Shown in pieces: positions 56,040 through 64,000 of a stretch of DNA of 64,000 nucleotides (position 1 is the stretch's first letter; each line of letters begins with the position of its first letter). The stretch spans positions 74,661,676 to 74,725,675 of the forward strand of contig CM061065.1 of the NCBI GenBank assembly GCA_030762895.1, in the 5' to 3' direction. A program made the translations under genes and the position numbers. A model generated the notes under the pieces. That model was given only the letters and a program-made list of their open reading frames with translations, did no database searches and was not told the DNA's origin. The DNA is from Sophora flavescens (taxonomy: Eukaryota > Streptophyta > Magnoliopsida > Fabales > Fabaceae).

Positions 56040-57285
56040 CTACTCACCTCGAACGAAGAGATGTGGGTACGCCTCCTTCATTTTGTTCTCAAGCTCCCAT
56101 GTAGCACTTTTCTCAGTTGCCCCACTCCAAACGACTTTAACCAAAGGAATCTCCTTGCCCCACAGCTGCTTCACCCTCCGATCCTCAACTCGAAGGGGCT
56201 GTACCTCAAAAGTCAAATTCTCTTTCAACTGAATCGTGTCGGGGACTATTACATGGTTTGGGTCATGAATGTACTTACGAAGGTGTGACACATGAAAAAC
56301 ATTATTAAGTTTGGACAAGAAAGGTGGCAAGGCTATTTGATAAGCAACTTCACATACTATTTTAAGAATTTGGTAAGGACCAATGAATTTGGGAGTAAGT
56401 TTCTTTGCTTTCATCACTCTACTGACCCAAGTTGTTGGTGTAACTCTCAAGAATACGTGATCGCTTTCCTGGAATTCGAGCACCTTCGTCCTTTTGTCAT
56501 GGTAGCTTTTCTGCCTACTTTGTACCGTTCTCATCTTTTCCTGAATCATCTTTACCTTCTATGTGGTTTCTTGCACTACCTCGGGTCCTTACACAACACT
56601 ATCACCAGATTCACTCCAACACAAAGGTGTCCTACATCTCCTCCCATAAAGAGCTTTATAAGGTGCCATCTCAATACTGGAATGGTAGCTATTGTTGTAG
56701 ATGAACTCTGTTAGGGGTAAAAACTTGTCCCTACTTCCCGACTGTTATAGCACACAAGCTCTAAGCACGTCCTCTAAGGACTGGATGGTTCTCTCAGACT
56801 GACCATCCGTCTGCGGGTGATAAGTTGAACTTAGCCTAAGCTTGGTATCTAAAGCCTCGTGCAAACTAGTCCAAAACCTAGAGGTAAACCTCGGGTCTCT
56901 ATCTGATACTATGCTAGAAGGTACACCATGTAACCTATCTATTTCTTTGATATACAACCTGATCAACTTTTCCAAAGGGTATTCCATGTTCATCGGGATG
57001 AAATGGGCAAACTTAGTCAACCTATCCACAATAACCCATATCAATTCAAAACCTGTTGGAGTCCTCGGGAGTCCAGACACAAAATCCATGGCAATATTGT
57101 CCCATTTCCTTTCTGGGATACTTAAAGGTTGCAACTTTCCTGATGGCTTTTGGTGTTCTATCTTAGCCTTTTGGCACACTAAATAAGCATACACAAACTC
57201 AGCCACATCTTTCTTCATCCTACGCCACCAAATAATCCACTTAAGGTCCTAATACATATTAGTGGAACCGGGGTGCACACTCAGT
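56040..57285 (-). pseudogene. Chromovirus integrase with C-terminal chromodomain
   Basis: On the minus strand, the end of the zinc-domain region reads FVYAYLVCQKAKIEHQKPSG. The integrase core follows with D in WDNIAMDFVSGLP, D in IVSDRDPRFTS and E in DGQSERTIQSLED. Then comes the GPY/F block PKFIGPYQILKIV near 56370. A chromodomain runs from about VEDRRVKQLWGKEIPLVKVV to ATWELENKMKEAYPHLF near 56060. Stops and a frame break lie between 56550 and 56745. Element B interrupts the upstream part at the TCAGT duplication (57281-57285). The chromodomain would direct insertion to heterochromatin. Confidence 0.9.
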
Positions 57286-58605
57286 CGATAACTCTTAGAA
57301 ATGACAGTTATTTACTCTTTCTTAACTTGAGTTTTTGTAATCTTTAAGTATTTTATACGGATGTTTTAGGTGTTTTATGTTAGTTTAGTGTAATATGTGT
57401 CATTTTATAAATCCATTTAATTTTCTGTTTTGAGTGTCTAGGAATATGTTTAATGTGTTTCTTAGGTTTTGTTAGGTTTTTGTTGACTTTTAGACCAGCT
57501 GCTGGAAAATGCTTTGAGCATGCTGCAGCATCTGGACGCGAATTCCTGACAAGCTGCTAGAAAAAGCTCTGGTTATACTGCAGCATATGGACACGAACAG
57601 CTTATCAGAATAGGACAAAAGCGAGACGACTTTCTCTCTCCTGCCAAGCTGCCTTAAATGTTGACGACGTGGCCCAGTCACATGCAGTGGGTTTTGTCCT
57701 GGTGCAGTTAATGAATTGGGCGAAGACATTTATTTTAATATTATTTTGGCCGGACCAAAAGTAGGAAAGAGAAAAGTGCCTTTTTAAAACCCTAAAAAAA
57801 GGAAATATTCCTTACTTTTAAAAAGGGGGCTGCCTCATATCAGAGGACAGCTGCTGGGGGCGCAAGACAGCAGCTGGAGGGTCTTCTTCCTCCTCCCCAT
57901 TGTTCATTTTCGTGCTCCCAAGGCTTATTCTTCTAGTTCTTATTTTATTTCCAGATTTTGTAAGCTCAGTATGATCTAGTTTCCTACAGTGTACTGGTAT
58001 GCTGAACTTGTAAAGAATGTTAGTTGCTGTTATGTGATGCTTTGCTGCTGCATTTCTCTTAATCTGTGTTTATATGCTGTTTTATTTAAGCATGGCCATC
58101 TTAAATAGAACTTTAGATTGCTGAACTTGGAAAAGTGAAGTTAAGTAGATTTGGTTATGAGATAAGGGTTAAGTCTCTAATTGAAAAATTAGTAGATGTT
58201 TAATGGATTAGGAATAATCATTCAAGTCCTTAAGCTAGCTGGAACATGCTTATTAATAAGAGGGTGTAATTAATATGAATCTAGGAATAGAAGGCATTTA
58301 GTGAACCTTATCTTTCATGTGTTGGAAAACACAACTTTAATTTCCTGCACCTAAATGCTGCAGCATAGCGAAGCATAACCGAAGCTAATTTGAAATTACA
58401 AGGGATTCATACTAGTAGCTATTTTACCATCTTTGTTCACAACCCCATTTTATTATCTTGTTCTCTTATTATTGCTTTTTAATAGTGTCCTTTTTATTAT
58501 TTGAAAATCAATACTTTCACAGACTATTTGGTTACCCCTTAATCTTAACTACCAAGAACAATTAATTTGAATTTTGGTAATTGCTACAGCATTCTAATCC
58601 TCGTC
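57286..58605 (+). repeat. 5' LTR of element B (3' end deleted)
   Basis: It matches 61874-63162 up to CATTCTAATCCTCG and then jumps to TCTGAATTTTGGCACCG, so the last roughly 75 bp of the LTR are gone. The first base is C (CGATAACTC) where the 3' LTR has T. It contains two dyads centred on CTGCAG (57520-57531 and near 57575) within about 280 bp upstream of the TTTTTAAAA promoter-like region. Confidence 0.9.
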
Positions 58606-58610
58606 TGAAT

Positions 58611-58629
58611 TTTGGCACCGTTGCCAGTG
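58611..58629 (+). promoter_or_regulatory. Primer binding site of element B
   Basis: TTTGGCACCGTTGCCAGTGA is close to the tRNA-Asp complement TGGCGCCGTTGCCGGGGA, with a few changes. Confidence 0.7.
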
Positions 58630-58735
58630 ATTAGTAATGGTGTTTAAATTCCAATTTTCATATTAGTAGTTCTTTTAGTTTGGACAACTGATGTTTCAAT
58701 GATTGTTGTAGCAACATGTACTTGTTCTGGTTGAA

Positions 58736-60620
58736 ATGGTTGAAACAAAGCAACATGATAGCATGGCATTGGCTAATGATGGGAATAGTGCTACTCGAGG
58801 ATATGCACTATTTGATCCAGCAACTTTGAACACATGGATTGTGAGAACTGAGATCACAACCCCTCACTTTGAGTTCAAACCTATCATGTTTCAAATGTTA
58901 CAATCAATGGGGTAATTCAGTGGAGCTGACAATGAAGATCCTCACTTACATGTGAATCAGTTTCTGGATGTGGCTAGTAACTTTTAAAACCCAGGCGTTA
59001 CTGATGATGCCTTCAGGTTGAGATTGTTTCCATATTCTCTGACTGGGAAGGCTAAAACTTGGTTATATTGTTTGGTGCCCAACTCAGTGGGTACGTCGAA
59101 CAACTTAGCTAAAAAGTTCCTCATTAGATACTTTCCCGCTACTAAAAATGCTAGGATGAGGAATGACATAACCTCATTCAAGAAAATGGATGATGAATCA
59201 CTTTTTAAGGCTTGGGAAACGTTTGAGGAGCTGTTAAGGAGATGCCCTCATCATGGAATTCCTATCTGCATTCAAAGGGAGCATTTCTATGATGGATTGT
59301 TGCCTGATGCAAGAATGATGTTAGATGCTTCAACAGGTGGCACATTGATGACCAAGTCTTATAATGAAGCATATGCCCTGATTGAAAGCATTGCTGCAAA
59401 TAGTCATCAATGACCCACTGTTAGGCTATGCTCCAGCAAATCAAGTGCTACAGCAAAAGTTCATGAAGGGACTGAAATTTATGCTATTTCTGCTCAGTTA
59501 GCCTCATTGACAAATATGGTGAAAAATTTAACCATGGCTAACCAGAGCATCTCTGCAAACCAAGCTGTAATGAATAAGCCTATGGGAAATGAGCAACACT
59601 ATTTCCAAATTGATGTTGTATCATGTGTGTACTGCGGAGGGGAGGACTTACTTGAGAACTGTTTTGGGAATCCTGCATCTGTGAATTATCTTGGATACTC
59701 ACCCCAACAATAGAGGTTGCGGCAACCTCAACAGCAACAACAAGCTCAATCTAGCAACCATGATTTGTCTTTGGAAGCTGTACTTAAAGCCTTCATGACA
59801 GAAACAAAAGCTCAGTTTCAGAGTCAGCCTGTAGCATTGAGGAATCTAGAAAATCAGATCGGACAGTTGGCTACAGCACTGAGCTCAAGACAGAATGGAA
59901 CAATGCCCAACACCACAGAGACACCTAAGTCTAATGAAATGGAGCACTTCAAGACAATAATCCTCATCAATGGGAAAGAATTCCTTACTCCATTAGGGCA
60001 GAATCGAGACAGAAAATCTGTTCAAACTAAGAGTAATGTCCACAATTCAGAATCTGAATTTAAAAAGACTGATCAAGTTATTGCAGAATCTTCTAAACAT
60101 GCTGCAGTAAAGAATACACATCAGAAAAATTTTGCAGCAACTTCTGAAAAATCCGCAGAAAATTCTTTACCCAATTTTGTATCGGAAAAGTCTTCGCTAT
60201 CTTTCTCCCAAAGATTAAAGAGGCTAATCAAACACATGAGGAGAAAGAAGAGGTGGCTATTCCTAAAAAGGTCAAAAGCCCGGGAAAGAAAACACTTAGG
60301 CAAATGGGTCAATCTGCCAAAAAGAGGAGCTACTTTTGTTTGTCCCAGCTGTGAAGAATTTCTGCACCCAGATGCTGCAGCATGCAGTAACATCATAACA
60401 AGGGATGTTTTCTCTTTTTACCTTTTACTGTTTTGGAAGTTTCTATTCTGTTATATGTTGCACCCTTCTAGTAGTACTATAGTTTATGTTCTGTTTGGTA
60501 GTGGTTGTCTGTTTACTGTTTTAGTATGTTTGTCTCTGATTGGACCACAAATGATTAACAAACGACCCTATTCAGGGGCAGCTTTTGAACAATATATCAA
60601 GTTGTTTGGACCACAACCTT
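58736..60620 (+). pseudogene. gag: Element B gag, fused to a downstream tail by deletion of pol
   Basis: The gag core is FRLRLFPYSLTGKAKTWLYC near 59015, the capsid end is near 59400 and the knuckle region near 59625 reads CVYCGGEDLLENCFG, with the knuckle His changed to Asp. A Q-rich stretch follows at 59717. Stops or losses of frame lie at about 58915, 58987, 59411 and 59711. After SFSQRLKRL (near 60210) the homology to element A's pre-protease region ends. The sequence runs into a basic, lysine-rich tail and then non-coding 3' DNA. Everything from protease to integrase is missing. Confidence 0.85.
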
Positions 60621-61873
60621 AATTTCTGAGCCTTTGACATGAGTGTTGAACTTTTTAGCTGTTTGGATTGATTGAAATTGTTTGAGGCTTAAACATATGC
60701 TGCAACATTTTGATATAACCTCTGATATTTTGAGCCTCAACAGTTTTATTTGATTGTGAGTTCCATTCATGTGCTTTCTTTGTAAAGTTTGACTTGCTTT
60801 TTGCTTATTTGTACATATCACTGCTACACACACTTTTGCTTGAGGCATGCTTGATTTTTCTTAATCCTAGTCTTAGCCTAAATAGCCTACCCTTTGATTT
60901 TAACTTTGTGTGTGAGCCCTTTGAGCTTGAGCCCCTTATTTTGTTATTAGCCATATTACATGCCCTATAACTTGAAAAACAATAATTGCCCTATCTAGGT
61001 GGAGTTTAGGGATACTTTTCTTGACAATATGCTTGTAACATAAGTTTGGGGGTGGCTTGAGGACAAGCATCATTTTAAGCTTGGGGGTGCTATACAGTAA
61101 AGTGGTGTATTGTAAAATGACTAAGTTTTGTAAAGTTTTGTTTACTGAAGTTATGCAAAAAAAATAAAAATAAAGGAAGAGAACTGGAATATGACAAAGG
61201 CCTGAAAATGTGAAACCTGTTCTCTGTTTTCAAAAGAAAAGAAAAGAAAGAAAATAAGGAAAGGAACTAAGGGATAAGTAAACCAAAAAAGAAAGAAAGA
61301 AAGAAAGAAAGAAGGAGTACCCTCTCCTTGGTATTGAGATTTATATGGTGGTTTGTGGAAAGCATTTGGTGTTGAACACATTGTAGGGAAAACATTTCTG
61401 AACTCCACTTAGTGTTAGCCACTTCCCAAAAATTTATCCTACCCTGACCTAAGCCCCATTACAACCCAATAAAAGTCCTCTAGCAATGTAAAGCTTTGAT
61501 TTTGTTCGAGTGAGTTTAGAAGCTTGTCAAGCTTATGATAGGGTTTCATGTGGATGATGATTGAGGGAACCCATTTGCTTGTGTGAGTGAGAAAGAACAC
61601 ACTGTTCTGAGTGCATAATGCTGTAGTATGTTGTTCTGGGCTGAAAATGATTGATGTCATGAAAATCTACTAACTTGTGATGCCTGAGTGTTGAGGATGA
61701 AAGAAGTTGGTTTTGTGGAAAAAGTGACTGATTGGAAAAAAAAATTAAATAAATATTTGTGGTCCATCAGTCTCGTGTGCATGTTTAGGTCTTTATTGAT
61801 TTTTGTGTTAATTTTTCTTTTTTGTCTTTCTTTCCATTACATGATGACAATCAATGATTCAATTTTGGGGGTG
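60621..61873 (+). other. Element B 3' non-coding region with duplicated purine motif
   Basis: No gene is seen. TAAGTTTGGGGGTGG at about 61041 and AAGCTTGGGGGTGC at about 61077, around GAGGACAAGCATCA, correspond to the internal purine motif of A. The PPT TTCAATTTTGGGGGTG lies at the 3' LTR. A (GAAA)n run is at about 61292-61313. Confidence 0.75.
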
Positions 61874-63162
61874 TGATAACTCTTAGAAATGACAGTTATT
61901 TACTCTTTCTTAGCTTGAGTTTTTGTAATCTTTAAGTATTTTATGTGGATGTTTTAGGTGTTTTAAGTTAGTTTAGTGTAATATGTGTCATTTTATAAAT
62001 TTCGTTTAATTTTCTGTTTTTGAGTGTCTAGGAATATGTTTAACGTGTTTCTTGAGTTTTGTTAGGTTTTTGTTGAAGTTTAGACCAACTGCTGGAAAAT
62101 GCTTTGGGCATGCTGCAGCATCTGGGCGCGAACTCCTGACAAGCTGCTGGAAAATGCTCTGGTCATGTTGCAGCATATGGACGCGAACTGCTTATCAGAA
62201 TAGGACAAGACACTTATTTTAATATCATTTTTGATGGCTGAAATGTAGGAAAGAGAAAAATGTCTTTGTAAAACCCTAAAAAAGGGAATATTCCTTACTT
62301 TTAAAAAGGGGGCTGCCTCATATCAGAGGACAACAGTAGGGGGCACAAGACAGCAGCTGGAGGGTCTTCTTCCTCCTCCCCGTTGTTCATTTTCGTGCTC
62401 CTATGGCTTCTTCTTCCATTTCTTATTTTATTTCCAGATTTTGTAAGCTCGGTATGATCTAGTTTGCTGCAGCGTACTGGTATGCTGAACTTGTAATCAA
62501 TGTTAGTTGTTGTTATGTGATGCTTTACTGCTGCATTTTCTCTTAATCTGTGTTTACGTGCTATTTTATTTAAGCATGGCCATCTTAAATAAAACTTTAG
62601 CTTGCTGAACTTGGAAAAGTAAAACTAAGTAGATTTGGTTACGAGATAAGGGTTAAGTCTCTAATTGGAAAATTAGTAGATGTTGAATGGATTAGGAATA
62701 ATCATTCAAGTCCTTAGGCTAGCTGGAACATGCTTATTAATAAGAGAGTGTAATTAATATGAATCTAGGAATAGAAGTCATTTAATGAACCTTATCTTTC
62801 AAGTGTTGGAAAACACAACTTTAATTTCCTGGACCTAATGCTGCAGCATAGCGAAGCATAGCTGAAGCTAATTTGAAATTACAAGGGATTCATACTAGTA
62901 GTTGTTTTATCATCTTTGCTCACAACCCTATTTTATTATCTTGTTCTCTTATTACTGCTTTTTAATATTGTCCTTTTTATTATTTGAAAATCAACACTTT
63001 CACACACTATTTGGTTGCCCCTTAATCTTAACTACCAAGAACAATTGATCTGGATTTTGGTAATTGCTACAGCATTCTAATCCTCGTGGGAACGATCACT
63101 TACTTACTCTTTATTACTTGTTACGATTTTTATACTTGCACATTGCACTTTTTCACGTAACA
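61874..63162 (+). repeat. 3' LTR of element B
   Basis: 1289 bp, TGATAACTC to GTAACA. The start has ATAACT/AGTTAT arms. It is intact at its end, unlike the 5' LTR. Confidence 0.95.
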
Positions 63163-63172
63163 TCAGTCCACT

Positions 63173-64000
63173 TGTTCGGGACGAATCCACAAGAGAACGG
63201 CTTCATCATCAAGTAATAAAAAGATCGAACCACAGAGACCATGATCTTGAACAACAATTAATTAATAAATCAATTAAACTAGACAGGAAAAAGATTTGGT
63301 TTTTAAAATAAGAATTAACTAGCAAATCAAATATTTAAAAACGCAATCAATTAAAATCGCAATCAAATCTAATATGGGATTGTTCAATATCAAAAGAGAT
63401 TTCCAGGAATTGGGTTACCAACAAGACTGCTCATGTTACTAAATTGACTACCCCTCTTGTTAATTATCGAAATTGCTTTGAAGGTAAATTTATCCTATAT
63501 AAGTTAATGTTCCCTCTCGGGATACAAGAACCGTGCCCAATTAAACCAACCCCTACTCTCGTGGTAATTGAATTTAAATCGAACCCTTTAAGCTTTGTGA
63601 CAATTCAGTGAACCCTCGAAGGACCGCTTCTAACTCTCGTGATTTATGTCCTAAGTTTGATTCCTATAGATCTGATACCTAAGTTCACCGCTAAGTTCCT
63701 CCTTAGAGTGTCTATGACATGCAAATAAGTGTGCACCAAATTCACAAGTAATTCATGCAATAGGAATTAAATCGAAAGCAAATTGAAATTAACAAGACGT
63801 AAAACGTCAATTCATAACATAAAACAAGTCTTGGGCATAGCCCCAATTCCTAGAAATAAAAACAACTACTCAAGCATTGCCATGTTCATAGCAAGCTTGA
63901 TTAACAAAAGCATAAAAAAAACCTAAGAGAAAAGAAGAAATTGAGAAGAAGAGAAATCCTAATTTTTCCCTAAGGTAGCAGCCCCAGGGATCCCCTATTT
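63173..64000 (-). mobile_element. LTR of a further retrotransposon (E), running off the window
   Basis: On the + strand it begins TGTTCGGGACGAATCC. On the minus strand this would be an LTR end (...CGTCCCGAACA). The minus-strand reading is typical of the R-U5 part of plant LTRs, with a TATA/leader-like start near 63960. The bases CCACT at 63168-63172 fit the chromovirus reading frame, so E probably inserted there with a CCACT duplication. The rest is outside. Confidence 0.6.

Larger units (their letters stand above)
57286..63162 (+). mobile_element. Athila-type element B, pol-less deletion derivative
   Basis: The 5' LTR remnant is 57286-58605, gag 58736-60200, the non-coding 3' part runs to 61873 and the 3' LTR is 61874-63162. 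A perfect TCAGT duplication lies at 57281-57285 and 63163-63167. The protease, RT, RNase H and integrase are absent. It is 5.9 kb long. It inserted into the chromovirus integrase in antisense, as A did into its LTR. Confidence 0.93.
18144..63172 (-). mobile_element. Tekay/Del-type chromovirus (Ty3/gypsy), 3' part, carrying nested elements
   Basis: This is the oldest layer of the right two-thirds of the window. Its own DNA visible here is 18144-19406, 54700-57285 and 63168-63172. Everything between is younger insertions. It has a 2.56-kb 3' LTR, starting TGTAACACCCCG on the minus strand and ending GGGTGTCACA, a GAGGACGAAATTT tract before the LTR, and an integrase with a C-terminal chromodomain. 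The rest of pol, gag and the 5' LTR lie beyond 64000, interrupted by element E. Confidence 0.85.

Overview
This window is nuclear DNA from a legume, probably one of the inverted-repeat-lacking clade (Medicago, Trifolium, Pisum, Vicia, Cicer relatives). The evidence is the only intact-looking host gene, at 4447-4732. It is a two-exon secreted cysteine-rich peptide whose signal peptide has the LKFVYALILL style of legume late nodulin/NCR peptides. Almost everything else is transposable elements. No tRNA, rRNA or CRISPR array was seen. Genus cannot be decided from the sequence alone.

Layout. 1-462 is the end of a CACTA transposon. 618-1313 holds a palindrome-rich LTR-like fragment and a LINE ORF1 (DUF4283) remnant. 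1612-2587 is a solo Athila-type LTR with a perfect ACTAT target duplication. 2672-5600 is a small segmental duplication around the peptide gene. 5601-8212 is AT-rich DNA with CACTA-like and Helitron-like termini. From about 8213 to 16200 lies a Helitron with a Rep/PIF1-helicase gene killed by five nonsense codons, followed by exons of an unrecognised gene. 15831-17795 has no gene I can support.

From 18144 to the right edge the window is a nested stack of retroelements. The base is a minus-strand Tekay/Del-type chromovirus: its 3' LTR is 18144-19406 plus 54700-56000, its integrase and chromodomain 56040-57285. Athila element A (19407-54694, + strand) sits in that LTR. A is itself split by an 8.9-kb CACTA transposon (23650-32536, TSD AGC) and by a gag-only LTR element D (32991-48265, TSD CAACC). 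The 5' LTR of D is split by element C (34324-44091, TSD ACCAC), a tandem LTR-int-LTR-int-LTR array with three 1508-bp LTRs. A second Athila, B (57286-63162, TSD TCAGT), sits in the chromovirus integrase. Five bases further on a further LTR element, E, begins and runs off the edge. Each inner insertion is younger than its host, giving a readable four-level chronology.

The coding genes are almost all retroelement gag/pol, CACTA TNP2/TNP1-Ulp1 and Helitron helicase, and nearly all carry stops or frameshifts. Several signals are not explained by ordinary annotation. The chromovirus LTR has an array of eight hairpins with changing stems but a near-constant loop. CpG-rich dyad-symmetric motif arrays, with a different core in each LTR family, lie upstream of TATA boxes. 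Athila-lineage LTRs begin with hairpins that are conserved in structure but not in sequence. Polypurine-tract-like motifs are duplicated. The secreted peptide has an unusual eight-cysteine scaffold.
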